Of a stretch of DNA of 64,000 nt, positions 50,735 to 59,535 are shown one piece after another. The stretch comes from Streptomyces sp. TS71-3 (GTDB lineage: Bacteria > Actinomycetota > Actinomycetes > Streptomycetales > Streptomycetaceae): positions 3,720,001 to 3,784,000 of the forward strand of contig NZ_BNEL01000001.1 of the NCBI RefSeq assembly GCF_018327685.1. Direction: 5' to 3'. The position numbers were made by a program, and so were the translations under genes. The notes under the pieces are model-generated. The model searched no databases and had not been told where the DNA came from. It saw only the letters and a program-made list of their open reading frames with translations. Positions within the stretch are counted from its first letter, which is position 1. Every line of letters begins with the position of its first letter.

Positions 50735-52113
50735 GCCCACGCGAGGTGCTCCTGGTTGTGCGCGATCAACTTGTCGGTCAGGGCGTCGGCGTAGGCGTGC
50801 TGGCCGATCAGCGGGTGGCAGAGCAGCGCACGGAAGACCCGGTCGCGCCCGCCGCGCAGGGCGGCGTCCAGCGCCAGGTCCTCGTACGCCGTCACCTGCG
50901 CCACCAGGCCCGCGTACAGCGGGTCGAGCGCCGGCACCGGCAGCGGCGCGGCACCCGTGGGGCCGACGGCGGCCTGGACCTCGATCACGGCGTCGTCCGG
51001 GAGGAACGGCAGGGTGCCGTTGTTCAGGGTGTTCACGACCTGGTGCGGGCTGCCGGCGTGCCGGCCGTCCGCGGACGGCTCCTTGGCGCCGCCGAGCAGC
51101 GCCGCGGCGAGGTCGACGGCGGCCTCCGAGTAGTAGGCGCCGCCGCGCTTGGCGAGCAGGGCCGGCTTCTCGTCCAGCGCCGGGTCGCCGTACATCTCAA
51201 GGAGCCGCTTCTCCATGGCGGCCACCTCGGCGGCCCGGGACGGCTTGGTGCGCAGTTCCTCCACCACCTCGTCGTGCGCGTAGTAGTACCGCAGGTAGTA
51301 CGACGGGACGACGCCCAGCCGGTGGATGAGGGAGCCGGGGAGGTGCAGGTCGGAGGCGATGGCGTCGCCGTGCTCCCTGAGGAGGGCGGGCAGCCTGTCC
51401 TCCCCCTGGGGGCCGCCGAGTCGCACACTCGTCTCCCAGGTGAGGTGGTTCAGCCCGACGTGACCGAGGTGGACGTCGGCCGGCTCGACGCCGAGGAGCT
51501 GGGCGAACTTCCGCTGGAAGCCGATGGCCACGTTGCACAGCCCGACGGCCCGGTGCCCGGCCTGGAGCAGTGCCCGGGTGACGATGCCGACCGGGTTGGT
51601 GAAGTCGATGATCCAGGCGTCCGGGGCGAGGCGGCGGACCCGTTCGGCGATGTCGAGGACCACGGGGACGGTGCGCAGCGCCTTGGCGAGGCCGCCCGCG
51701 CCCGTCGTCTCCTGGCCGACGCAGCCGCACTCCAGGGGCCAGGTCTCGTCCTGCTGGCGGGCGGCCTGGCCGCCGACGCGCAGCTGCAGCAGCACCGCGT
51801 CGGCGCCGTCCACGGCGGCGTCCAGGTCGGCGGTGGTGGTGATGGTGCCCGGGTGGCCCTGCTTGGCGAAGATCCGCCGGGCCAGGCCGCCGACGAGTTC
51901 GAGCCGGTGTGCCGACGGGTCGACGAGGACCAGTTCGGCGATCGGCAGGACGTCCCGCAGCCGCGCGAAGCCGTCGATCAGCTCGGGCGTGTAGGTGGAG
52001 CCGCCGCCCACCACGACGATCTTCCGCGGCACGGGGCCCGTGGCGGGGGCGGGGCCGGGTTCTCGCGAGGGACGGGGGACTGCCGCCCCCGTGGTCTCCT
52101 GCATGGGGTCCAC
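50731..52113 (-). CDS. csnH: Glycoside hydrolase family 4 (6-phospho-beta-glucosidase type), CsnH-like
   Basis: 460 residues. GH4 features: NAD-binding KIVVVGGGSTYTPELIDGFA (31-50), LLQLRVGGQAARQQDE, the GCVGQETTGAGGLAKALRTV segment, DFTNPVGIVTRALLQ, GLCNVAIGFQRK with the metal-binding Cys (about 193) and GHVGLNHLTW with the metal His (about 223). GH4 enzymes use NAD and Mn(II) in a redox-assisted elimination and often act on phosphorylated sugars. In the csn-type operon it would cleave imported, probably phosphorylated, glucosamine oligosaccharides. Start GTG 52113 lies directly at the permease stop; ATG 52104 is an alternative. Confidence 0.88.
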   Translation of the reverse strand: MDPMQETTGAAVPRPSREPGPAPATGPVPRKIVVVGGGSTYTPELIDGFARLRDVLPIAELVLVDPSAHRLELVGGLARRIFAKQGHPGTITTTADLDAAVDGADAVLLQLRVGGQAARQQDETWPLECGCVGQETTGAGGLAKALRTVPVVLDIAERVRRLAPDAWIIDFTNPVGIVTRALLQAGHRAVGLCNVAIGFQRKFAQLLGVEPADVHLGHVGLNHLTWETSVRLGGPQGEDRLPALLREHGDAIASDLHLPGSLIHRLGVVPSYYLRYYYAHDEVVEELRTKPSRAAEVAAMEKRLLEMYGDPALDEKPALLAKRGGAYYSEAAVDLAAALLGGAKEPSADGRHAGSPHQVVNTLNNGTLPFLPDDAVIEVQAAVGPTGAAPLPVPALDPLYAGLVAQVTAYEDLALDAALRGGRDRVFRALLCHPLIGQHAYADALTDKLIAHNQEHLAWA

Positions 52114-53028
52114 TCAGCCCTTCACTCCGGTCAGCGTGATCCCCTCGACGAACGCGCGCTGCGCGAAGAAGAACACGACGATCACAGGGGCCATGACCAG
52201 AACGGTCGCGGCCATGGTCAGATTCCAGTCGGTGTGGTGAGCGCCCTTGAACGATTCGAGCCCATAACTGAGCGTCCAGGCGCCGGGATTCTCGGAGGCG
52301 TAGATCTGCGGCCCGAAGTAGTCGTTCCAGGCGTAGAAGAACTGGAAGAGCGCGATCGCCGCGATGCCCGGCCGCGCCATGGGGAGCACGACCTTGAGCA
52401 GCGTCCGCAGCTCGCTGCACCCGTCCACGCGGGCGGCGTCCAGGTACTCGTCCGGGATGGTCATCAGGAACTGCCGCAGCAGGAAGATGGAGAACGCGTC
52501 GCCGAACGCCATGGGGATGATCAGCGGCCACAGGGTGCCGGACAGGCCGAGCTGCTTGGCCCAGAACAGGTACATCGGGATGATGATCACCTGCGGTGGC
52601 AGCATCATCATCGAGATCACCAGCATCAGCGACAGGTGCCGGCCGCGGAAGCGGAACTTGGCCAGCGCGTACGCCACGGGCACCGAAGACAGCACGGTCA
52701 AAACGGTGCCGAGGCCCGCGTACAGCAGCGTGTTCCGCCACCAGGTCAGGAAGCCGGGCGTGTCGAAGACGGTGCGGTAGTTGGACCACTGCCATGTGCC
52801 CGGGATCAGGTCCCGGGTCAGGGTCTGCTGGTCGGACATCAGGGACGTCAGGGCCACGAAGACGAACGGCAGGACGAAGAAGAGCGCGGCGGCCACCCCG
52901 AGGGCGTGGATCCCTATCCACTCCAGGAGCGCCCCGCGGCGCCCGGCGCGGGCGGCCGGTCCCGTGGGGGTCGCGGGAGCGGGGCGGACGGGCGCGGGGG
53001 CCGTGGAGATGTCGGTCATCGGACTCAC
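52114..53028 (-). CDS. csnG: Carbohydrate ABC transporter permease (MalG-type), CsnG-like
   Basis: 304 residues. Six predicted membrane helices, the first at GVAAALFFVLPFVFVALTSL. The EAA loop is visible as EYLDAARVDGCSELRTLLKV with P.ARPGIAAIALF after it, the contact site for the ATPase. It carries a Pro/Ala-rich N-terminus. CUT1 inner permease subunit. No ATPase gene is present in the operon, so a shared MsiK-type ATPase elsewhere must energise it, as is normal in Streptomyces. Overlaps the upstream permease by 4 bp. Confidence 0.92.
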   Translation of the reverse strand: MSPMTDISTAPAPVRPAPATPTGPAARAGRRGALLEWIGIHALGVAAALFFVLPFVFVALTSLMSDQQTLTRDLIPGTWQWSNYRTVFDTPGFLTWWRNTLLYAGLGTVLTVLSSVPVAYALAKFRFRGRHLSLMLVISMMMLPPQVIIIPMYLFWAKQLGLSGTLWPLIIPMAFGDAFSIFLLRQFLMTIPDEYLDAARVDGCSELRTLLKVVLPMARPGIAAIALFQFFYAWNDYFGPQIYASENPGAWTLSYGLESFKGAHHTDWNLTMAATVLVMAPVIVVFFFAQRAFVEGITLTGVKG

Positions 53029-53966
53029 TCACCCGCCCCGATCAGCCCGCCCCGGCGCCGCATCAGCAGCGCCGTGAAGACCATGGCCAGCGCGAACAGC
53101 ACCAGTGCGATCACGCACGCGGAGCCGTAGTCGAAGCGCTGGAAGCCGAGGTTGTAGACGAGCTGCGGCAGCGTCAGTGTCGACTTGTCGGGATATCCGG
53201 GCTCGAACTGCTGCCCGGAGCCCCCGATGACGCCGGAGGCGACCTTCCCGGCGATCAGGGGCTGCGTGTAGTACTGCATCGTCTGGATGACGCCGGTGAC
53301 CACGGCGAACATCACGATGGGCGAGATGTTCGGCAGCGTGACGAAGCGGAACCGCTGCCAGGCGGACGTCCCGTCCAGCTCGGCCGCCTCGTACTGCTCC
53401 CTGGGCACGTCGAGCAGCGCGGCCATGAAGATGACCATCAGGTCGCCCACGCCCCACAGCGCCAGCAGGGTCAGCGCGGGCTTGGACCACGACGGGTCGT
53501 TGAACCAGCCGGGCGCGGGCAGCCCGGCCCGGTCCAGCAGCGAGTTCACCGGGCCCGTGCCGGGGTTGAGCAGGAAGGCGAAGGCCATGGTCGCCGCCAC
53601 CGGAGGGGCCAGGTACGGCAGGTAGAACAGCGTGCGGAAGGCGCCCGTGGCCGTCCTGACCTTGGTGATCAGCACGCCGATGCCAAGACCGAAGACCACC
53701 CGGCAGGTGACCATGACCAGCACCAGCCAGAGGGTGTTCCACAGCGCGGGCCAGAACAACGGGTACGACCCGAAGATGTAGGTCCAGTTGCCGAACGAGT
53801 TCCACGCCGGCTGCCTGAACCCGTCGTACTTCATCAGCGAGAAGTAGACCGTCGAGACCAGCGGATAGGCGAAGAAGACCGAGAAGCCGATCAGCCAGGG
53901 CGACATGAACGCGGCGGTGCGCAGGGCGGCGCGGCGGCGCTTCGCGCGCAGGGTGTAGGTGCTCAT
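53025..53966 (-). CDS. csnF: Carbohydrate ABC transporter permease (MalF-type), CsnF-like
   Basis: 313 residues with six membrane helices (first: AAFMSPWLIGFSVFFAYPLV). EAA loop EQYEAAELDGTSAWQRFRFV TLPNISP. CUT1 family. It pairs with the MalG-type permease downstream (ATGA overlap) and follows the binding-protein gene by 16 bp. The basic RAKRRRAALRT start precedes TM1. Confidence 0.92.
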   Translation of the reverse strand: MSTYTLRAKRRRAALRTAAFMSPWLIGFSVFFAYPLVSTVYFSLMKYDGFRQPAWNSFGNWTYIFGSYPLFWPALWNTLWLVLVMVTCRVVFGLGIGVLITKVRTATGAFRTLFYLPYLAPPVAATMAFAFLLNPGTGPVNSLLDRAGLPAPGWFNDPSWSKPALTLLALWGVGDLMVIFMAALLDVPREQYEAAELDGTSAWQRFRFVTLPNISPIVMFAVVTGVIQTMQYYTQPLIAGKVASGVIGGSGQQFEPGYPDKSTLTLPQLVYNLGFQRFDYGSACVIALVLFALAMVFTALLMRRRGGLIGAGE

Positions 53967-53982
53967 CGCGGACTCCCGGCCG

Positions 53983-55317
53983 TCACTTCACCTGGGCGAT
54001 GTCCGTGTCGATCTCCTTGGCGGTCTTCGCGAGCCCCGCCTTCAGGTCCTTGGTCTCGCCCTTCTCGTACGAGAAGCCGAGGTTCTGGATCGACACGAGG
54101 TACTGGCCGCCGTTGGGAGAGGCCGGGGTGGTGGTGCTGTGCGGGTTCTGGGCGATGTCCAGGAACGTCTTGAAGCGCGGGTCGTACTTCAGCTTCGGGG
54201 ACTTCAGGGCCGCCAGCGTCGAGGGCACGTTGTGGATGGCGTTGGCGAAGTCCACCACCGCGCCGGTGTCCGTGGTCAGGAACTTCACGAACTCCCAGGC
54301 GGCGTTCTGCTTCTTGCTGCTGGCCGGTATCCCGGCGATGGTGCCGGTGATGTAGCCCTTGCCGTAGGTCTCGCTCTGGTCGTCGGGGACCGGCAGCGGG
54401 GCGACGCCGATGTGGAACTTCGGGTGGACGGACTCCGCCATGCCCAGCCGCCACTCGCCGTCGAGCTGCATGGCGACCTGGCCGGTCTGGAAGGGGTGCT
54501 TGGCGCCCCACTCGTCGCCGAACGTGGACCGGTACTTCTCCAGCTTCTGGAAGCCGCCCAGGTCGTCGACGAGCTTCTTCTGGAACGCGAAGCCCTGCGC
54601 GAGGCCCGGGTCCGTGGCCACCGTCGACTTGCCGTCCTTGCCGAAGTACGTGGGCGACCACTGGGCGAAGTAGTGCTCGGTCGTGGACTCGTAGCCGTGG
54701 TAGGTCGGCATGAAGCCCAGCTGCTCGTAGGAGTCGCCCTTGGGCTTCGTCAGCTTCTTGGCGTCCGCCTCGAACTCCGCCCACGTCTTCGGCGGCGCCT
54801 TGATGCCGGCGGCCTTGAACGCGTCCTCGTTGTAGTAGAGGCCGTAGGCGTCGCCGAGCAGCGGGAGCGTGCAGCGCACGCCGTTGTACTGGGTGTACTC
54901 GGCCATCGGCTTCGGGAACGTCGTCGCCGGGTCGATGCCCGACTTCTCCATGAACGGCTTCAGGTCGACGAAGGCGCCCGACGAGCAGAACTTGCCGACG
55001 TTGTTGGTGGTGAAGGACGACACCACGTCCGGCGCGTCCGAGCCGCCCGCGCGCAGCGCCTGGTTGACCTTGTCGTCGTTGATGTTGCCGACGACCTTCA
55101 CGTGGATGTTCGGGTGGGCCTTCTCGAAGGCCTTCACGTCGTCGGCGACCGCCTTCACCTCGCTCGGCTCGCTCCAGCCGTGCCAGAACGTGATCGTGGT
55201 CTCCTTGGACGCGTCGTCGGTGGCGCCGGAGCCCGACTGCCCCGTACAGGCCGCCGCGAGCAGCGTGGTACAGGCGACGGCGAGTACCGCCGCGGCCTTG
55301 CGAGAGCTAACGGACAT
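53983..55317 (-). CDS. csnE: Extracellular sugar-binding lipoprotein, CsnE-like
   Basis: 444 residues. Lipoprotein signal: SRKAA, hydrophobic VLAVACTTLL, lipobox LAAAC with Cys24, then a Gly/Ser/Asp linker. SBP_bac_1 fold: TITFWHGWSEPSEVKAVADD, APDVVSSFTTNNVG, GLYYNEDAFKAAGIKAPPKTWAEFEADAKKL segment, MQLDGEWRLGMAE, GTIAGIPASSKKQNAAWEFV. It binds an oligosaccharide and delivers it to the two permeases downstream. It follows the ROK regulator by 32 bp, with GGGAG at good spacing. By operon match the ligand is a D-glucosamine oligosaccharide (inference). Confidence 0.92.
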   Translation of the reverse strand: MSVSSRKAAAVLAVACTTLLAAACTGQSGSGATDDASKETTITFWHGWSEPSEVKAVADDVKAFEKAHPNIHVKVVGNINDDKVNQALRAGGSDAPDVVSSFTTNNVGKFCSSGAFVDLKPFMEKSGIDPATTFPKPMAEYTQYNGVRCTLPLLGDAYGLYYNEDAFKAAGIKAPPKTWAEFEADAKKLTKPKGDSYEQLGFMPTYHGYESTTEHYFAQWSPTYFGKDGKSTVATDPGLAQGFAFQKKLVDDLGGFQKLEKYRSTFGDEWGAKHPFQTGQVAMQLDGEWRLGMAESVHPKFHIGVAPLPVPDDQSETYGKGYITGTIAGIPASSKKQNAAWEFVKFLTTDTGAVVDFANAIHNVPSTLAALKSPKLKYDPRFKTFLDIAQNPHSTTTPASPNGGQYLVSIQNLGFSYEKGETKDLKAGLAKTAKEIDTDIAQVK

Positions 55318-55349
55318 GACATCTCCCAGGGATGAAGGGGCGGCGGGTG

Positions 55350-56564
55350 TCAGCGTCGAGCGGTGTCGAAGACCTCGTCACGGGTGGCGGCCAGCGCGCT
55401 CTCCAGGGCGCCGCGCAGCACGGGGTGCTCCGTCACCTCGCCCACCACGAGCCGCGGCCGGGAGGCGGCCAGCTCGTCGAGCTCGGCCTGCACCAGCGCA
55501 CGCAGGGGCTCGCCGCCCGCGGTGAACAGGGCGCCGCTGAGCACGACGAGTTCGGGGTCGAGCACGGACACCAGGGAGGCGAGGCCGGTGGCCAGCGCGG
55601 TCGCGTACGTCGTCAGCAGCCGCAGGTGGGGCCCTTCCTGACTGGCCGCGGCAGCTGCGACCAGCTCGGCCGCCACCTGCGCGTACGGCCCCTGCGGCAC
55701 CGGAGAGACGCCCACCTCACGGGCGAGCCCCGGCACCGCCTGCGAGCCGGCCAGCTCCTGGTAGCCGCCGCTGTTGGCCCGTGTCACCTGCCGTACGAGG
55801 GGCGCGCCGGGCACCGGCAGGAAGCCGACCTCGCCCGCGCCGCCGCGAAAGCCCCGGTGCAGCCGGCCGCCGATGACGAGCGCGGCGCCGAGGCCCTCCT
55901 CGTTCCACAGCAGGACGAAGTCGTCGTGGCCGCGGGCCGCTCCGAGGCGCTGCTCGGCGAGGGCCGCCAGATTGACGTCGTTCTCGTACTCCAGGGGCAC
56001 CGGCAGCGCCCCGGCCAGCTCGTCCAGGAGCGTGGGGGAGTGCCAGCCGGGCAGGTGCGAGGCGTAGCGCAGCCGGCCGGTGCTCGGATCGAACGCGCCC
56101 GGCGTGCCGATCACCACGCGGTGCAGGTCGCCGCGGGTCAGCCCCGCCGCCTTGACCGCCTTGTCGACGGCCTCGGTGACCTGCTTGACGACGGAGGTTC
56201 CCGGGTGCCGGCCCGGGGTGCGCAGCTCGTGGCGGCCGACCGTGGTGCCGGTGATGTCGGCGACCGCGGCGACGATCCGGTCCGGGGTGACGTCGAGGCC
56301 CGCGGCGTACGCGGCGGCCGGATTGACGGCGTAGAGCTGGGCGTTGGGGCCGGGGCGGCCCTCGCTGGTGCCGGTCGCCAGGACCAGGCCGGCGGCCTCC
56401 AGGCGGGCCAGCAACTGGGACGCGGTCGGCTTGGACAGGCCGGTCAGATTGCCGATCCTCGTGCGCGACAGCGGGCCGTGGGCGAGCAGCAGGTCCAGGG
56501 CGGCGCGGTCGTTCATGGCGCGCAGCACGCGCGGGGTGCCGGGGGTTCCGGTGGAACCTGCCAT
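55350..56564 (-). CDS. csnR: ROK-family transcriptional repressor, CsnR-like
   Basis: 404 residues. N-terminal MarR-like winged helix: ALDLLLAHGPLSRTRIGNLT and GLSKPTASQLLARLEAAGLV. The ROK (sugar-kinase-like) domain follows: AAGLDVTPDRIVAAVADITG, VVIGTPGAFDPSTGRLRYAS, YENDVNLAALAEQRLGAARG, GAGEVGFLPVPG. The zinc-binding Cys cluster of many ROK kinases is not visible. It heads its own ABC/GH4/kinase operon, and a perfect 15-bp palindrome lies 41 bp upstream of its ATG. Same architecture as csnR of S. coelicolor, the repressor of chitosan-oligosaccharide uptake and chitosanase. Confidence 0.88.
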   Translation of the reverse strand: MAGSTGTPGTPRVLRAMNDRAALDLLLAHGPLSRTRIGNLTGLSKPTASQLLARLEAAGLVLATGTSEGRPGPNAQLYAVNPAAAYAAGLDVTPDRIVAAVADITGTTVGRHELRTPGRHPGTSVVKQVTEAVDKAVKAAGLTRGDLHRVVIGTPGAFDPSTGRLRYASHLPGWHSPTLLDELAGALPVPLEYENDVNLAALAEQRLGAARGHDDFVLLWNEEGLGAALVIGGRLHRGFRGGAGEVGFLPVPGAPLVRQVTRANSGGYQELAGSQAVPGLAREVGVSPVPQGPYAQVAAELVAAAAASQEGPHLRLLTTYATALATGLASLVSVLDPELVVLSGALFTAGGEPLRALVQAELDELAASRPRLVVGEVTEHPVLRGALESALAATRDEVFDTARR

Positions 56565-56604
56565 GCAGACGTCACCCGCCCTTCGCGGCCCTGAGCAGCA
56601 TTGT

Positions 56605-56619
56605 TAGGAAAGTTTCCTA
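56605..56619. promoter_or_regulatory. 15-bp palindromic operator of the csn-like operon
   Basis: TAGGAAA-G-TTTCCTA at 56605-56619, perfect and A+T-rich, ending 41 bp upstream of the csnR-like start. It resembles the AGGAAA/TTTCCT palindrome I recall for CsnR binding in front of csnR and csnA. It is therefore the likely autoregulatory site. Confidence 0.75.
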
Positions 56620-56784
56620 TTGGCCGATCAAGGTAGGCGTGGCCGGAACCGGGCGTCAAGGGTGAACGCCCTGGCGGCAACCAAGTCGTTACCTCCCCTT
56701 CCGGGGTGGGGCGCTCATTCGGGGCCGGGGCCGGGGGCGGGGCGGGGGCCGAGGCGAGGGCGGGCGGTACCGCAGTTGCCGTTC

Positions 56785-57189
56785 GCGCAGTTCCCCGCGC
56801 CCCTCTTTTGCGCAGTTCCCCGCGCCCCTTTTCGGGGTGGTTTCTCGACGGTGTGATGGCGCGGGTATGCCGCGGCTTGTCGCGCCCACGCGGCGGAGCC
56901 GCATATCGACACAGCCCCGCGCCCCTGATGGGGGTGGTTGCTCGTCGCTGTGATGGTGCGGGTTTTGCTGTGCCTGGTCGCGCCCACGGGGCGGAGCCCG
57001 CATCTCGACACAGCCCCGCGCTCCGGGGTGGGGCCCGTGGGTCGTAGGGGCACCCTGGCGCCCCGACAGGGGCGCGGGGAACTGCGCGAGCAAGCTCCGC
57101 CGGCGGATGGTCCGGACTGATGCATCATGCCCACCTGGTGGTGCGGTGGGGGGCGAAGCCCCGAAAGACAGGGGCGCGGGGAACTGCGC
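56785..57189. repeat. Cluster of dispersed intergenic repeats, both orientations
   Basis: The gap 56565-57241 has no gene apart from the operator. It contains GCGCAGTTCCCCGCGCCCCT at 56785-56804 and 56810-56829, and the reverse complement at 57068-57087 and 57170-57189. Between them are two copies (about 56880-56920 and 56970-57025) of a second element made of CGCGCCCACG(C/G)GGCGGAGCC followed by a CATCTCGACACAGCCCCGCG-like stretch. The inverted copies could pair over 360 bp. Both element types occur widely between Streptomyces genes. Confidence 0.8.
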
Positions 57190-57241
57190 AAAGGGTCACC
57201 ACGGTGCCGTCCGCCCGATAGGGCGCCCCCCGCGGCAGCGG

Positions 57242-58300
57242 CTACTTGCTGGTCGAGGGCCGAGCGGGGGCGGGGACGGCGGGTTCCGCGGGGGCGGCGA
57301 GCGCGGAGGGTGGGGCCACCCCGTCCGCGGGATCCGCCGCCGGAACATCCTCCTGGCCCGGAGACCGCCTCGCGATCCGGATGCCGGCCTCGTCGAAGGC
57401 CCGCTTGATGCGCCAGCGCAGCTCCCGCTCGATACTCAGCGACTGCCCCGGCATGGTCTTCGCCGACAGGTGCACCACCATCGAGTCCAGCATCACGCTG
57501 TCCAGGCCCAGCACCTCCACGGGACCCCACAGGCGCTCGTTCCACGGCTCGTCCGCCGCGAGGCCCCGGCTCACCTCGACGAGCTTCGCGCGGACCCGGT
57601 CCAGGTCCTCGTCCGGGCGCACCGTGACGTCCACGTGCGCGGTGGCCCAGCCCTGGCTGAGGTTGCCGACCCGCTTGACCTCGCCGTTGCGGACGTACCA
57701 GATCGCACCGTCGTCGCCGCGCAGCTTGGTGACCCTGAGGCCCACCTCGACGACCTCGCCGGAGGCCACGCCCGCGTCGACGTTGTCCCCGACGCCGTAC
57801 TGGTCCTCCAGGATCATGAAGACCCCGGAGAGGAAGTCCGTGACGAGGTTGCGCGCGCCGAAGCCGATCGCGACGCCCGCCACCCCGGCCGAGGCCAGCA
57901 GCGGGGCCAGGTTGATCCTGAACGTCGAGAGGATCATCAGCGCGGCCGTGCCCAGCACCAGGAACGACGCCACGGAGCGGAGCACCGAGCCGATCGCCTG
58001 GGAGCGCTGCCTGCGTCTTTCCGCGTTGACCAGCAGCCCGCCGAGCGCCGTGCCGTCCACGGCCTGTGCCGTGCGGTTCATCCGGTCGATGAGCCGGGTG
58101 ATGGTGCGCTGGATGACCGTCCGCAGTACCAGCGCTATCACGACGATCAGCAGGATCCGCAGGCCGATGCCGAACCATGTGGACCAGTTCTGCTCGAACC
58201 AGCTTGCCGTGAGGGTGACCCTCTGGTGGGCGTCCTGGAGCGGGTGCGGCTCGGGGGCCGGGTTCGGCGGAGCCTGGGCGGGCAGGACGGACACGAACAC
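57242..58300 (-). CDS. Small-conductance mechanosensitive ion channel, MscS family
   Basis: About 352 residues. TM region: GIGLRILLIVVIALVLRTVI, SFLVLGTAALMILST, then the pore helix LLASAGVAGVAIGFGARNLV. The MscS beta domain follows: DFLSGVFMILEDQYGVGDNV, GEVVEVGLRVTKLRGDDGAI and WYVRNGEVKRVGNLSQGWA. A Pro/Ala-rich tail ends the protein. It releases osmolytes on hypo-osmotic shock. GTG 58300 is preferred as start because GGAGG lies 8 nt upstream; reading from 58468 adds a Pro/Arg-rich stretch without support. Confidence 0.9.
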   Translation of the reverse strand: MFVSVLPAQAPPNPAPEPHPLQDAHQRVTLTASWFEQNWSTWFGIGLRILLIVVIALVLRTVIQRTITRLIDRMNRTAQAVDGTALGGLLVNAERRRQRSQAIGSVLRSVASFLVLGTAALMILSTFRINLAPLLASAGVAGVAIGFGARNLVTDFLSGVFMILEDQYGVGDNVDAGVASGEVVEVGLRVTKLRGDDGAIWYVRNGEVKRVGNLSQGWATAHVDVTVRPDEDLDRVRAKLVEVSRGLAADEPWNERLWGPVEVLGLDSVMLDSMVVHLSAKTMPGQSLSIERELRWRIKRAFDEAGIRIARRSPGQEDVPAADPADGVAPPSALAAPAEPAVPAPARPSTSK

Positions 58301-58662
58301 TGCGGATACCTCCGTGGGCGGACGTCTGTGCGGCGGCCGTGGGCAGCGGTTGCGCGCAGAGCGCTGCCGAGCGTGCTTCGGCGGCCCGGGCGGCAGCACT
58401 GTGAGCAGGGCCGCCGCCATCAGAACATGATCACCGACGTCCGCACCCCAGGAACCCGTGGACCACACTAACGGGGCATCGTGTGTGCATCGCCGTGATG
58501 TTCGGGGGAGAGACCGTGTTCACCTGGGGATGAAGGACATGTGGTGGAAAACACTTCCAGCCCGTTACCGGTTCATGCTGGCGCTTCGACCAGGCATGAG
58601 GGGAGACTGAATCAGATCGTCCCGGCGCGAGCCACGCGCCGCCGGCGTACAAGGAGGCATCC
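58301..58662. other. 362-bp divergent promoter region (mscS / HNH gene)
   Basis: Contains the mscS ribosome site (GGAGG) at its left end and AAGGAGG for the HNH gene at its right end. A+T-richer segments near 58475-58560 (GTGGTGGAAAACACTTCC) may hold the promoters. No gene or perfect palindrome was recognised. Confidence 0.4.
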
Positions 58663-59199
58663 GTGCCGCATGTCCTGGTCCTCAACGCGTCGTACGAGCC
58701 CCTCGGTGTCGTACCGCTCCGCCGCGCGCTCATCCTCGTCCTTGAGAACAAGGCAGTCTCTCTTGAGGAATCCGGCGCCTTCATGCACAGCGCCACCGTC
58801 ACGGTGCCCGCGCCCAGCGTGGTGCGCCTGAAAAGGTTCGTACGGGTCCCCTACAGGGGGCCCGTTCCACTGACCCGCCGTGCCCTGTTCGCGCGCGACG
58901 GCGGCCGCTGCATGTACTGCGGCGGCGTCGCCACCAGCGTCGACCACGTCATCCCGCGCAGCCGCGGCGGCCAGCACGTCTGGGACAATGTGGTCGCCTC
59001 CTGCCGCCGCTGCAACCACGTCAAGGCCGACCGCCACCTGATGGAGCTGGGGTGGCGACTACGGCACAAACCGGCGCCACCCACCGGCCTGGCCTGGCGC
59101 ATCATCGGCACCGGGCATAGGGACCCGCGCTGGCTGCCCTACTTGCAGCCGTACGGCGCGGACGACGCCATGGCTCGGATCGACGGCATATCCGCCTGA
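58663..59199 (+). CDS. HNH endonuclease domain protein
   Basis: 178 residues. The N-terminal module MPHVLVLNASYEPLGVVPLR and RALILVLENKAV is typical of the actinobacterial HNH family. The nuclease core is GGRCMYCGG (first CxxC), TSVDHVIPRSRGGQHVWDNV (the DHVIPRSRGG HNH motif with the metal-binding His) and CRRCNHVKADR (second CxxC and Asn-His). All metal and catalytic residues are present. Such genes are conserved single-copy housekeeping-like loci in actinobacteria with unclear biological role. GTG start with AAGGAGG 7 nt upstream. Confidence 0.92.
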   Translation: MPHVLVLNASYEPLGVVPLRRALILVLENKAVSLEESGAFMHSATVTVPAPSVVRLKRFVRVPYRGPVPLTRRALFARDGGRCMYCGGVATSVDHVIPRSRGGQHVWDNVVASCRRCNHVKADRHLMELGWRLRHKPAPPTGLAWRIIGTGHRDPRWLPYLQPYGADDAMARIDGISA

Positions 59200-59535
59200 C
59201 ATCCGGGCCATTGTCGTACCTGGGCCCGGGCGGGCCGCGGTCCGCCGGCCGGGCTGGTGGTGGCCTGGTGGCCGCGCCGGTGGCGGGCCTGGTGACGGCG
59301 CCGCGGGCCCTTCGGCGACGGCGCGTGCCCGCAGGACCCCGGGTGTGTGAGCGAGGGGGTGCGTCACGCTCCGGCAGCCGTCCCGCGCCGCCGGGCCGTG
59401 GCTCCTGGATCGGGCACCACCTCTGGGTCAGAATGTGACCAAGGACACGTTGAGAGGCGTAGGACGTCTGTTGATCCGCCCGCTGGGTAGGCGCTGCCTC
59501 GACCTGAACTGCCGCCCCTGACTAGGAGGCCCCCT
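59200..59535. other. 336-bp gap upstream of the small repeat protein and malQ
   Basis: No gene. It contains the inverted repeat GGTCA-GAATG-TGACC (59426-59440) overlapping the Crp-like motif at 59435-59448, and an A+T-richer stretch at about 59428-59480 likely to hold the malQ promoter. Confidence 0.45.
59435..59448 (+). promoter_or_regulatory. Crp-like binding site upstream of malQ
   Basis: GTGACCAAGGACAC fits the GTGN6GNCAC pattern described for Streptomyces Crp. It lies about 90 bp upstream of the first start codon of the malQ transcription unit, within the A+T-richer part of the gap. Cyclic-AMP control of a glucan enzyme is plausible but unproven; the motif can occur by chance. Confidence 0.35.

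Noticed and set aside
56605..56619. DasR operator for the sugar operon
   Set aside because: The palindrome TAGGAAAGTTTCCTA does not resemble the DasR consensus with its ACTGGTCTAGACCAGT-like core; a ROK/CsnR-type site fits better.
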